Origin: Candidatus Dormiibacterota bacterium
GTDB lineage: Bacteria > Chloroflexota > Dormibacteria > Aeolococcales > Aeolococcaceae
Direction of reading: 5' to 3'
Assembly: GCA_003162415.1 (NCBI GenBank)
Contig: PMOL01000005.1
Span: forward strand, 124,001 to 188,000
DNA length: 64,000 nucleotides
Shown here in pieces: positions 27,008 through 35,900 of this stretch. The first letter of the stretch is position 1; the number at the start of each line of letters is the position of its first letter. A program made the translations under genes and the position numbers. The notes under the pieces are model-generated. The model was not told the origin of the DNA, searched no databases, and worked only from the letters and a program-made list of their open reading frames with translations.

Positions 27008-27820
27008 GAGAATGACACGCGCGGCGAGCGGCCCACGGGGGACGCGGCCTGCGGCGAAACCCAGGTGAGGAACCCTCCCTCGCTGATGAAGGCGGGCAGA
27101 GGTCATGCCGCGGATGTCGCGGTTGTTCGCTCCGTCTCTGAAGCTGGTCACGTGGCGCATCCGATCTGGTGTGGGCGGGCCCGGACCCCTGGACGCTCCG
27201 ATATCAAGCGCTGCCGCTTCATGGAGGAGCGCTCCGTGGTGGAGTTGCACGAGCTCAGGAAACGGAGATGCCACAACTCGCCGCTGCGATCCCAGATGGT
27301 CGGCCTCGAGGAGAAGCCCATACGCGCCAGCTGGTCCAAGCTCACGAACCACGTTATGCCCGAAAAGGCGAAATCGGGCGGCACGGTCGAAGCTCATGGC
27401 AGGGCGCCTTCGACGAAAGCGCAACCATCTAGGACCGGTGCCGACGCCAGTCCACGCTGCACTCGGGTGAGCGGGTGCGCGTTCTCCATTCGAGCGTGTT
27501 AATTGACCGCTGGGGTGCCGCTGGATCACTTCCTTCGGCTCACTCACTACCTGAGCGCGCAAGTATCACCGAGGCGAGCGACCCGTCGCTATGTGTTTGC
27601 GATGGACTATCCGCATGAAACGACGTGAATTAGTCGCTGATGATGATGGGCGTAGGCGAATCAGTCGAGTATTTTGAGTTTCGAGAACGGGTGAAATCAT
27701 CGGCGGAATGGAATCGACTAATTTCTCATCAGTCGATGTCGACTAGTCGCTCGACGCTCAGTAGATGGCCCTAGTCACGGTGGAGTTTAGGTAGCGCACC
27801 ACCTTCCCGGCGAGTTGGCT
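27008..27820. other. Long intergenic region upstream of the sigma factor
   Basis: No supported gene. It should contain the sigma-factor promoter near 27010-27100. Bases 27585-27740 hold AT-richer sequence related to the interspersed repeat. Confidence 0.5.
27585..27740. repeat. Interspersed repeat, divergent copy C
   Basis: Contains GAATTAGTCGCTGATGATGA (27626), matching the second block of copy B, and a separate CGACTAATTTCTCATCAGTC near 27714 that resembles the CGACTAATTTCGTATTA core. The pieces are rearranged relative to copies A, D and E. The AT-rich composition contrasts with flanking DNA. Confidence 0.45.
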
Positions 27821-28303
27821 TCAACCGCAGTACAGAGAGACGGTTCGGCTGCCGCCGTTGCTCAGGAAGAAAAACGCCCAGGCGATGGCGCCTGTATTGC
27901 AGTCCTTGGTCGTAATCTTGACTTTGATCGACTTGCCCGGATTCAGCGAGCCACTCGCGGGCGCGAATTTGGCGTCGTCGAGTGGATTATTGGAGGCGTC
28001 CCTCTCCCCGAGGACGTCCCAGCTCAGTGCGCCCGATGTCCCGGTGTTGGACACGGTCACGGTGCAGGTTTGTCCACTGCTCGTGCTCACGATGCAATGG
28101 CTGCCATCAAAGGCGAGGGCAAGCGGAGTTACGCCGAGTGTCGGACCGCTGGACGCCGTTGCATTCACCGCGCCGATTCCGGCAAGGACGATCGCAACTC
28201 CCGCGATGACCGGCAGCCAGAAGTGTCGTCGTGTACGTCTCACGCAATCCTCCGTCGGCGGTCCGTAATCAGCCCTCGCATCGCGACCGTACAACGTCAC
28301 CAT
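27821..28303 (-). CDS. Secreted or membrane-anchored protein with one Ig-like domain
   Basis: ATG 28303 has CAGGAGG 8 bases upstream; the frame upstream of it is not needed. 160 residues: a short Arg-rich head, a signal/anchor helix (FWLPVIAGVAIVLAGIGAV), then a beta domain with TCTVTVSNTGTSGALSWDVL and SGSLNPGKSIKVKITTKDCN, the pattern of abnormal-spindle-like/choice-of-anchor Ig domains. Two Cys pairs (CIV/CTV, DCN/LYC) could be disulfides. Probably extracellular adhesion or structure; no enzymatic motif. Confidence 0.78.
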   Translation of the reverse strand: MVTLYGRDARADYGPPTEDCVRRTRRHFWLPVIAGVAIVLAGIGAVNATASSGPTLGVTPLALAFDGSHCIVSTSSGQTCTVTVSNTGTSGALSWDVLGERDASNNPLDDAKFAPASGSLNPGKSIKVKITTKDCNTGAIAWAFFFLSNGGSRTVSLYCG

Positions 28304-28368
28304 GGCTCGCCCTCCTGAGTTGATCGGGGGGCGCAGCTTACTCGAGTGAGCGAGGCGCTGCGGGCCGG

Positions 28369-28641
28369 TCAAGGCTGTGGCCGGGAGCGCGCAATGCAGT
28401 GCCTAGGATAAGGGACGGTTACACCCGAGAGGTCGAGGCTCCCTGTGATGCGCGCGTTCTGCATCCAAAGCACGCGCTGCCTCTCGTCGCCGGTTCTAGG
28501 CGCGACTATCGCGGCTGCAAGCAAATGGGCCTCGAGATCCCCTCGACCCTCCATGCCGGCGTGGGGATTCACGTAGAACGGTGATCCCTCACTTATCGCG
28601 GATCGGAGATCAGAGAGAACCTGATCGCTTTCCAACGTCAT
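28369..28641 (-). pseudogene. 5' fragment of a pentapeptide/beta-helix-type protein gene
   Basis: From ATG 28641 the frame reads MTLESDQVLSDLRSAISEGS and later NARITGSLDLSGVTVPYP, the first rungs of proteins that continue with many R-I-x-G-x-L-D-L-S-G repeats. Here the frame ends after one rung with an unrelated tail (RHCIARSRPQP). This looks like a gene cut short by deletion. It occupies much of the gap between 28303 and the tyrosinase gene. Confidence 0.5.
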
Positions 28642-28823
28642 TGTGGGTACCGCCGCTATCCCTGCCTTATATGTGCGGGGAGATGCTACAAGGATCGCTG
28701 TCGGAAGAAAAGAGGACGATCCGCTCAAGCTACGACGCATCGCCGGCAGGTGGATGAATCGGCTGGCAGCTCCATCGACCCGGTGGCGGCGCCGACAGTA
28801 CCCCACTTGGCTAGACTCGCTCA

Positions 28824-29693
28824 GTGCCGCAGACCAACACTTCTCTCGGGTCGGGACCTTCCGGTGGTCAATTGCTCAGCAAGATGAGCACCGCCCTTCT
28901 TCGCTACCGCAAGAGCGTCACGTCGCTCAGCCCGAACGAAGTGTCCGCACTTCGTTTGGCGATCTCGAACATGTTGAGCCTGGACGACGACCGAGGATAC
29001 GCTTATTGGGCCGGTATTCATGGACTCCCTCTTCCCATCTCTTGCACCCATGGCACTCCACTGTTCCTGCCTTGGCACCGCGCATATCTTTACTACTTCG
29101 AGCAGTATCTCCTCGACGTGATGCCAGACGGTGTGGCTGTCAGCCTGCCGTGGTGGGATTGGTCCATCCAGGCGGGGGTCCCTGTGAGCTACGCCCTGAT
29201 CGACCTTCCTGACGGAACATCTAATCCGCTCGCGGCCGCGCCGGTCTCGGGAATTCCAGACGTTCAATTCAGGGATGAGAACGTGCCGAAGGTAGCGCAG
29301 ACTTCCCGCACGCCCGGACCAACTGGCCAGGGTCACGGTTCGGCGGGCCTTCCAAGCGTCGCGGAGGTCTCGGCGGTGCTCGCTCTCCAGGACTTTGCCG
29401 ACTTCACCATCCAGCTGGAGGATCTGCACAACCGGGTCCACGTATGGGTCGGCGGTACTATGAGCGAGATTCCCGTTGCAGCGTTCGACCCGATCTTCTG
29501 GGCTCATCACACAATGATCGATCGGGTCTGGGCGCTCTGGCAGCAGGCCCACCCGGGGGCGGGGGTGGGCTCGGTGCCCCTTGACTATCCCCTCGGCCCC
29601 TTCCCCACGCTGAACGTGGGTCAAACGCTGAGCATTACCGCGCTCGGGTATCAGTACGCGTCCGCAACCAGCTCGGCCGCTGCCGCGACCTAA
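28824..29693 (+). CDS. Tyrosinase / polyphenol-oxidase-type copper enzyme
   Basis: Oxidises phenols to quinones using a two-copper centre. The CuA site has H66 (GIHG), H76 (THG) and H85 (FLPWHRAYLYYFE); the CuB site has H202 and H206 (LHNRVHVWVGG) and H228/H229 (DPIFWAHHTMIDRVW). All six ligands are available. Length 289 suits bacterial tyrosinases without the plant C-terminal shield. No signal peptide is visible, so export may need a partner or it may act in the cytoplasm. GTG 28824 is used; ATG 28884 is an alternative. The next gene is 10 bases away and probably a partner protein. Confidence 0.93.
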   Translation: MPQTNTSLGSGPSGGQLLSKMSTALLRYRKSVTSLSPNEVSALRLAISNMLSLDDDRGYAYWAGIHGLPLPISCTHGTPLFLPWHRAYLYYFEQYLLDVMPDGVAVSLPWWDWSIQAGVPVSYALIDLPDGTSNPLAAAPVSGIPDVQFRDENVPKVAQTSRTPGPTGQGHGSAGLPSVAEVSAVLALQDFADFTIQLEDLHNRVHVWVGGTMSEIPVAAFDPIFWAHHTMIDRVWALWQQAHPGAGVGSVPLDYPLGPFPTLNVGQTLSITALGYQYASATSSAAAAT

Positions 29694-29703
29694 AGGAGGG
29701 GGA

Positions 29704-30168
29704 ATGGCGCCGTTTGTGTCGAACCCGAGCACCGTCATGCTGACAGCTCCCAGCGAGCCCTATGTGCGGGCTGACTTGGAACTCCACGGCGTCGACCACT
29801 CAAAGGCAAGCTTTGAAGGCCGGCTCTTCCTCAACAACCCGGAAGCCGGCCCCGATACGCCAACTACCGACGAAAGCTACGCCGGCTCCTTCTGGATCTT
29901 CGGCCATGGAGGATGTGCCGGTGGCGAAGGACATTGTGAACCGTCCCGGGAGCTGCGCCCCTTCGACTTCCGGGCGGAGCATCAGCTGACGCCTATCAGC
30001 AAGCTTGTCGTGGTTACGGCGAAGCTCCGGCAGCTCGTTCCGCCGGCGCGTGACTTCTCGGTGCGAATCGTGCCCTACGTGCGGCCCGAGAGCGCCGAGC
30101 GGCTTCCCTCGAACCTGGTCACCGACCTCCTCCATTTCGAGAGAGTGGATCTGCTCGCTTACCAATAG
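29704..30168 (+). CDS. Tyrosinase-associated beta-sandwich protein (polyphenol oxidase C-terminal-like)
   Basis: 154 residues; the start is preceded by AAGGAGGGGG. Text such as PYVRADLELHGVDHSKASFE, GRLFLNNPEA, GSFWIFGHGGCAGGEGHC and RIVPYVRPES is similar in style to the C-terminal beta domain of plant-type polyphenol oxidases, here as a separate gene. The GHGGCAGGEGHC segment, with its His and Cys residues, could bind or deliver copper, as small caddie proteins do for other tyrosinases. It is co-transcribed with the tyrosinase. Partner role inferred from position. Confidence 0.78.
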   Translation: MAPFVSNPSTVMLTAPSEPYVRADLELHGVDHSKASFEGRLFLNNPEAGPDTPTTDESYAGSFWIFGHGGCAGGEGHCEPSRELRPFDFRAEHQLTPISKLVVVTAKLRQLVPPARDFSVRIVPYVRPESAERLPSNLVTDLLHFERVDLLAYQ

Positions 30169-30349
30169 CCTCGGACCATTCCATCGTCTGGGCGGCGAAG
30201 CCGATCTGCGGGCCACCCTGGACGGCGGTTCTGTCTCCGGCCTTCGTGCGTGGCAGTACCGCGGCTACTTGTCCAAGGCCAGCGCAGAAGTCGCAGGCCC
30301 AGCTGTCTCGTCAATGCCCGACGACTCGACCAGCTCTCACCTGGTACGA

Positions 30350-30802
30350 CTAATCCGGCACTAAGTGCGAGGCCGCCGACGCCACAAGGCCAAGCGCTTT
30401 ACGAGGCCCTCCTAATGCCCATACGAGCAGAGGCGCCAAAAGGCAAATGAGACCTGTGATTGAAATAGACCACGCCAACGGCTCGTCACCCCCGCTCGCG
30501 GCAAGGATGACTGTGACATCGAGGAATGCGAAAAGCGCGACCCAGTCGGCGAGAAAAGCAATCTTGACTATCTTGGATTCGGAGCGACCTTGCTCATGCT
30601 GGTGCATGAGTGACTCGCGCATCACCACGCGAATTTCGTTGGACGCGGCTAGGACGCTTATCCTGCGAGCAACGCTGGCGCTCGGTGTCCGCTGAGCGCC
30701 GAGACCCGCAAGCACCGAGAGAGTCCAAGCTCCGAACATCTGTAGTAACCCGACCATGATGATCAGTTGAAGATGAACCTTCTCAATTGACCGGGCAGCC
30801 AT
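30350..30802 (-). CDS. Small multi-pass membrane protein, unknown
   Basis: ATG 30802 gives 150 residues with an N-terminal helix (LQLIIMVGLLQMFGAWTLSV), a central polar/helical part (ESLMHQHEQGRSESKIVK) and two further membrane helices (FLADWVALFAFLDVTVILAA, ISITGLICLLAPLLVWALGG). No family recognised. It sits alone, convergent with the tyrosinase pair. The longer frame to 30880 adds a Cys/Pro-rich stretch without hydrophobic or SD support. Confidence 0.6.
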   Translation of the reverse strand: MAARSIEKVHLQLIIMVGLLQMFGAWTLSVLAGLGAQRTPSASVARRISVLAASNEIRVVMRESLMHQHEQGRSESKIVKIAFLADWVALFAFLDVTVILAASGGDEPLAWSISITGLICLLAPLLVWALGGPRKALGLVASAASHLVPD

Positions 30803-30864
30803 TGCAGCGCAGGCTGTGTGGTCGTGAAACGAGGAGGGACGAGGGCAAATTGGTTGTTCGGTAC

Positions 30865-30905
30865 GCGCTATCGGCCCCACGTCGCAACGAGCTATTTCGT
30901 ATTAG
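30865..30905 (+). repeat. Interspersed intergenic repeat, copy D
   Basis: Very close to copy A over the whole length: GCTATCGGCC, a short variable part, GCAACGA and TATTTCGTATTA. It lies in the gap upstream of the membrane protein at 30350-30802. Confidence 0.7.
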
Positions 30906-31617
30906 GTGAGGTGGCGCTGCGGAAGAGATGCCCGTCCGACCCGGTGGACGTCAGGTCGACGTTGCGCCTTGCCGCCAAGACGAAAGTGGCGAGCTCCGAC
31001 ATACACCGGCGTCTTATGTAGCCTTCATCAAGCGCTCGCTGGCGCAAGAAGCGCGACGCGAGAAGGCTGACGTTGCAGAAAGCAACGCCTGGGGGTTGCA
31101 CCGGGACCACGGTCCCTCATTGACCCCTCGCGCCATGGCGGAATGCTCGCGAGGCCCTCAGGTATCCAGCTCTAAAGTTCCCAAGTGGCGTCTTCGCACA
31201 CACCAGCGCGTAATCTCACTCGGTGCTGGTGCAAGGTTTCATCGATCGGCTTTGCAGGGATGGGGGTGCGGTGTGGGTGGTCGACTGCAAGACCAACGAT
31301 CGCTCGGCGCCGAATCGCTGACGGGGTACGGGCGGGCTCGCCATCTACCAGCGGGCCGCGAAGGAGGGGCTAGGTTTGAACGCCGCCGGCGTTTGGTGGA
31401 GATGCGGACCGGTGCGGTGCATCGCGGGGAGGCTCAGCACCGGCGGTGCCACCGCGCTCGGGATGTGCGTCTTGGCGATCCTGGCCGTCGTTCGACGCGG
31501 ACAGGATCGAGCCGAAGGAACTGCCCCACCGAGCGGCAGCCAGCTCGCTGCCGATTGCGACACCCTGAAGTCAGGGCGACCGAGGATCCAGCTCATCGAA
31601 AGGTGACGCTCGGAGGT
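30906..31617. other. Gene-poor region with a nuclease remnant
   Basis: Apart from the decayed RecB-type fragment at 31223-31402 no gene is supported. Long frames on the plus strand here are Arg-rich and have no start signals. Confidence 0.5.
31223..31402 (+). pseudogene. RecB/PD-(D/E)xK exonuclease remnant with in-frame stop
   Basis: Plus-strand reading from 31223: VLVQGFIDRLCRDGGAVWVV then DCKTNDRSAPNR, stop, then GGLAIYQRAAKEGLGLNAAG. This is the core of AddA/RecB-type nuclease domains: G-x-I-D, a strand ending D-x-K-T, then a helix with Q/L-x-x-Y-x-R-A. The catalytic D and K are still readable, but the stop after NR and missing flanks show decay. It is probably a leftover of a helicase-nuclease or Cas4-like gene. 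Confidence 0.6.
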
Positions 31618-31712
31618 GCGAGGCGCTGCCTCGCAGCGCTAGGGGACTCCTGTCGCCATGTAATTGTGGGTCGACTGACCTGAGATGGTCGGGCTCACGT
31701 GGAGGTCCTCAA
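31618..31712 (+). promoter_or_regulatory. Conserved leader, copy 1, upstream of a small secreted protein
   Basis: About 95 bases nearly identical to 32233-32328: GCCTCGCAGCGCTAGGGGAC, then GTCGACTGACC and GGTCGGGCTC, ending at GGAGG 7 bases before an ATG. A small hairpin GACC/GGTC (31677-31690) is kept in both copies. It could be a shared promoter with operator or a structured 5' leader. Confidence 0.6.
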
Positions 31713-31928
31713 ATGGACGCGATCTGCATGGGTTGGAACCAAACGACGCGACGTGTTGTTGCCGGCATCGTCTCCGTCATAGCGGTGGCGCTCCTCGCGG
31801 GCGGAACCGCGACAGCGGCGCCTCGCGCGACATTGGAGAACTCTGCGCAGCAGGCTTCGAACCTGGTGGCGAGCAGCAGCTACTTTGGACAAGCTCGTAC
31901 CACTGCTGGTTATATTCCGGGACTCTGA
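31713..31928 (+). CDS. Small secreted peptide 1 (71 residues)
   Basis: ATG 31713 with GGAGG 7 bases upstream. A basic N-terminus and hydrophobic segment (VVAGIVSVIAVALLAGGTAT) form a signal peptide with probable cleavage after TATAA, leaving about 35 residues (ENSAQQASNLVASSSYFGQA). No family recognised. It is followed within 15 bases by a 13-bp-stem terminator hairpin and preceded by the duplicated leader, so it is an independent mini transcription unit. Confidence 0.65.
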   Translation: MDAICMGWNQTTRRVVAGIVSVIAVALLAGGTATAAPRATLENSAQQASNLVASSSYFGQARTTAGYIPGL

Positions 31929-31941
31929 CCGACTCTGTTCG

Positions 31942-31973
31942 CGGGCGGCGGATCCGGTTAGATCCGCCGCCCG
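31942..31973 (+). terminator. Strong hairpin after small secreted peptide 1
   Basis: A perfect 13-bp stem CGGGCGGCGGATC / GATCCGCCGCCCG with loop CGGTTA, 13 bases after the stop codon. There is no T-run, but the stability suits a high-GC terminator. Confidence 0.75.
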
Positions 31974-32232
31974 TTGGCGCGATCCGCAGGTACGCGACAG
32001 CGTCGCGAACCGCGACCCGGGCCAGGTGCACGCAGCGTCCGGCGGCGCCCGAGGTGTGTGCGACCCGATGGGTCGAGGTCCGAATATGTGGGCTGCCGGC
32101 AGGCGACACCCTGAGAGGCAACCGCGCACGCAGCATCGTCGCTGCCGTACCCGCAGCGGTCCTCGAAGCGCAACGGCGACGAGCCCTCCGACCGGTGGCC
32201 ATACCCTGGCGTGCCGTGCATCCTGCAGATTC

Positions 32233-32328
32233 GCGCGGCGCCGCCTCGCAGCGCTAGGGGACTTCTGGCGCCACAGGGTTGTGAGTCGACTGACCTTGAG
32301 AAGGTCGGGCTCCACGGAGGCACCAGAC
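32233..32328 (+). promoter_or_regulatory. Conserved leader, copy 2, upstream of a second small secreted protein
   Basis: Aligns with copy 1 almost base for base from GCCTCGCAGCGCTAGGGGAC to GGTCGGGCTC, with few substitutions and short gaps. The hairpin is better here (GACCTT-GAG-AAGGTC, 32292-32306). It ends at GGAGG 8 bases before ATG 32329. Confidence 0.6.
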
Positions 32329-32538
32329 ATGGAAGCAGGGCTCGCGGTCAACAGGTTCCCCGCACGGGCGGTCGCGGTTGTCGCCACACTCTTCGCCGGA
32401 CTGGCGATCGGTGGGTCGCTCGGTTACACGATCAAGCCTACGACGGACGTCGTGGTGACGCACAGCACTTCGCCGGTCGTGCAGCCAGCTCCGATCAGTG
32501 ACACCTGTATCTTCGTGGATCACCACAAGGGCTGCTGA
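32329..32538 (+). CDS. Small secreted or anchored peptide 2 (69 residues)
   Basis: ATG 32329 with GGAGG 8 bases upstream. A hydrophobic helix (AVAVVATLFAGLAIGGSLGY) is followed by a Thr/Val/Pro-rich stem and a short Cys loop at the end, CIFVDHHKGC, which could form a disulfide ring and bind metal through its two His. Despite the shared leader, the sequence is not clearly homologous to peptide 1 beyond the hydrophobic segment. A terminator hairpin follows. Confidence 0.65.
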   Translation: MEAGLAVNRFPARAVAVVATLFAGLAIGGSLGYTIKPTTDVVVTHSTSPVVQPAPISDTCIFVDHHKGC

Positions 32539-32550
32539 TCCGCTCGGATT

Positions 32551-32580
32551 GGGGAGACCGGGAGCCATCCTGGTCTCCCC
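32551..32580 (+). terminator. Hairpin after small secreted peptide 2
   Basis: A perfect 9-bp stem GGGGAGACC / GGTCTCCCC around a 12-base loop, 12 bases after the stop codon. No T-run. Confidence 0.7.
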
Positions 32581-32656
32581 ACGGGTGCGCTTGCGCGCAT
32601 CCGCTTAACACTTGGCCACCTGGACCCCGCTATCATCGACTTCAGGAGGAAGCGAT

Positions 32657-32971
32657 ATGCCCAACAGCCCCCAGGGTGCGGCTCAGGTCCCGCCACCGGC
32701 GTTGCGGTGCTCGCACATCCACAACACCGCCGAGGTCGCGCCAACCAGCATCAACCCGGATCCGGCGTGCGACGGCCAGTGCAGGTTGCTGAGCGGGCAC
32801 CCACACACGGGAGCGCGAAAACACGTTTTGGCCTTGCTGGGCGCGGAGGCCGGACCCTCCCTGGACCAGGAGGTCTCGGAATTTAAGGGTGTCTGGGAAT
32901 ACGACCCCGGCGCGTGTTGCAAATGCTCGAAGTGCAAAAAGTGGGTGAGGGATTGGTCACCTACCCACTGA
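32657..32971 (+). CDS. Small Cys/His-rich protein, possible metal-binding
   Basis: ATG 32657 with AGGAGGA 6 bases upstream gives 104 residues. Cys and His recur: ALRCSHIHN, DPACDGQCRLLSGHPHTG and CCKCSKCKKW near the C-terminus, suggesting zinc binding. There is no signal peptide. Its end overlaps by 11 bases the convergent end of the 1258-residue regulator. It could be a third member of the small-gene group, though it lacks the shared leader. No family recognised. Confidence 0.6.
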   Translation: MPNSPQGAAQVPPPALRCSHIHNTAEVAPTSINPDPACDGQCRLLSGHPHTGARKHVLALLGAEAGPSLDQEVSEFKGVWEYDPGACCKCSKCKKWVRDWSPTH

Positions 32972-35900
32972 CGAGAGTCCATCGCGTCGGCTCCGGCGGG
33001 TCATAGACGCAGAAGGTCCCCGTGCGCACCGATCGCCGCAGGTGACGTCCGAATGCCTCGTGTGCGGCCTCGGCGCGGGAGATGGCGTCGCGAATCCTCC
33101 ATGTCACCGCCTTGCGGGCCCGCTCCGCCGGGTCAATCGCCAGACGTGTGCGGCCATGGAGTCCCACGGCAGACCGCAACTCAGCAATGAGAAAAGCGCG
33201 CTCGTCGCGCGCTCGTTCCGCACGCAGCGGGTCGTTTGCCGCGTCCGCGTCGGTCACATCTTCCTCGAGCTCGAGCAGGCGTGACCGGTACTGCTCTCGT
33301 GCTTCGGGATCGAGCATGGCGCCTGCGTCGCGCTCGATCCCGAAACCCTGATCCGCAATCCCGCTGAGGCTGCCGCGGGTCGGAGTGCGCGCTGCCATGA
33401 GATCCACAGCGGCGATCTCGGTTCCCTCGATCGCCATCAACCGCGCTATGTCGTGGAGGCCCTTGGTGTCCTTCAGGCGCGACGTCGTCCCGCCGTAGCG
33501 CACCGACCAGAAGTCGCCTTCGAGGACGAATGCGTTGCCCGTCTCCGTTCGGGCGGGCTCGGAGACATTCGCCGGTGGCGCTGGCTCCCCTGGCCAGATG
33601 CTGACCCGCCGGCGCAGCCGCACTTCCCCTCCCCGCGCCGGATCGGTGTCCGCCAGCTGCCGGGCATCGAGCCATGTTCGTGCCTGGCCAGACATGGCCT
33701 CGCTCGCGAGAATCTCATTCGCATCAGCCGCCGCGAGCAACGAGGTCGCGTCAGCGACCGCCGCGGCAACGCCTGCGCTGACCTGCATATCGAGCAAGGT
33801 CCCCTTGTCACGTAGCCCGAGTGCAAAACGAAGCGCTCTGGTCCACGTGTCGTCGGTGCCTCCGAAATCGAATGCGGCGGTGAGTCCATCCGAGGCGCCG
33901 ATCGTTGCACCCTGCTGCCGCCGTGCCTCACGCTCGCCCCAGGCGCGCCAACGATCCGTGGGGACAGCGTTGAATGCGCGTGCGGCTACGGTTACCATCG
34001 CATCGCGCTGCTGTCGTGCAAGTGCGTGCGCAGGCGACGCGACGGGCGTCGGACTGGTGGCTGCAGGCGCGGCTCCCGGAAGATGCAGCTCCGCATGGGT
34101 TTCGCGGGCGATGCGCGCGATGAGCGCAAGGCCCGCCCGCCCGGCATCGGCGGATGCGGTTGCCAGCTCCTGCGCTGCCGCGTCCGTCTGTCCGGCGGCC
34201 GCACGAGCACGCGCGAGCAGGATGCGGGTCCACAGCTCCTCCCATCTGCACCTGGCGTGCGCGAACGTGGCTGTGGAGTGTTTGAGGACGCGGATCGCGT
34301 CCTTAGTCCGCCCCGACTGCAGCGCGACCACGCCCTCAGCACGCTCCCGATACGGCTCTCGGGCAGGGCCGGCGAAGTTGCGCCTGCTGGAGAGAAGTTG
34401 CTCGGCCTCGTCCGGTCGCATGGCGGCGACGAACGCGCGCACGCAGGCGTCAGAGACGACCGCACCCACGTCGGTGCCGCTGAGGATGGCGAGCGCCTCA
34501 TGGGCCTTGTCGGCGGCGGACGCGGCATTGCCCTCAACGATGTCGAGCGTGACGGCGAGCGGGAGGAGCAACTCCACCATCGCTGGGCTCGCCGACTGGA
34601 CTGGAGGGAATAACGAGTGAGCCGCGACGAGCTCATCGGTGGCCAGATGAGCGGCTGCGCGCAGCAGCGTCGCCTCCTCGGCGATCTGCTCTTGTCCGGC
34701 GCGACGAGCCAGCTTCTGCGCGCCCTCCAGGAGCGCCACACACCGTGCCACGTCGCCCTGATCGAACGCGACAGTCGCTTCAATGCACCCGGCCACCGCC
34801 TCATCGGCAGGAGACATCCCGGGCACCCTGCGAAGTCTGTTGAGCAAGGCTGATATCTCGCCCAAGCGCAGGGAGCGGATCAGGACATCCATCTCCAGGC
34901 GCAGCGCTGCCGCTGCGATCCAGTGCATCTGCCTCGCCTCGGCCTCGTCACAACTGCGCTGCAGCACCTCGAGACCTGCATTCGTGGCCGCGTCCTCATC
35001 CGCCGTTGCCGCGCCAAGGTATGCACCTGCCCATATCCTCACCGCATCAGCGTTGGCCGACTCGGCCGCGACGATCGCGTGGCGCGCCATGGACATGGTC
35101 CCAGCGTCGTCACAGCGGCTCCATCGAAGGCGCGAAAGCCTCAGGTACACCATGGCCAGGTCCTCGCTGGCGCCGAGTGGCGTGAGAATCGCGAGCGCGG
35201 CAAGATACTCCGCCTCTTCCTCGACGCCGCGACCCTGGTCGTGCAGGCATCCCCCGAGCAGGTGTCTGCATCGAGCCACCAGCGCCTCGTCATCGCTCTG
35301 CACGAGGACACTGATCGCCTCGTGCAGGCAGCGTTCCGCGGCAGCCGGTTGGCTACTTCGCCACAGAGACTCGCCGAGTCGACATAGCACACGCCCTCGA
35401 AGCGCCGGGTCACTGATGTGCGGGAGCACACGCCGGTAGACCTCGACAGCGGTCATTGCCGCGAAGTTCGTCATGGCTTCCTCTGCGGCCATCATCAGAA
35501 CCGGCACAGCGTCTTCGATCCGGCCTCCCCGCAAGAGGTGGCTTCCCACCTCCACGGCGGACGCCTGTGCGTCGCTTAGGACACCGGCCACGCGAAGGTG
35601 CAATTCGTCACGATTCGGCGAGAGGATCTGGTCGTACACGGCTTCCTGTATCAGCGCATGGCGGAAACGGAAGGTCCCATGTGCGTCCGCGTCGGGCTCG
35701 AGCATTTGATCCTTGACCAATTCCTCGAGCGCGGAGCGGACCGCGGCGTTGCCGAGATCGGTGATGGCTGCGAGCACCGTGTAGCTGAAGGATCGTCCGA
35801 GCACCGAGGCTGCATACAGCACCGAAGCTCTCTGCTCGTCGAGCCGGTCCAGACGCAGCAGCACAACCTCTGCGACTGCCCGTGGAATCCGGAGCTGAGT

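Noticed and set aside
27008-27562. N-terminal extension of the sigma factor frame
   Set aside because: Lacks sigma-factor similarity and is Arg/Pro-rich; ECF factors are normally of the shorter length.
33535-34620. 361-codon plus-strand frame inside the AAA regulator
   Set aside because: Ser/Ala/Arg-rich antisense shadow of the TPR-like region, with no ribosome binding site.
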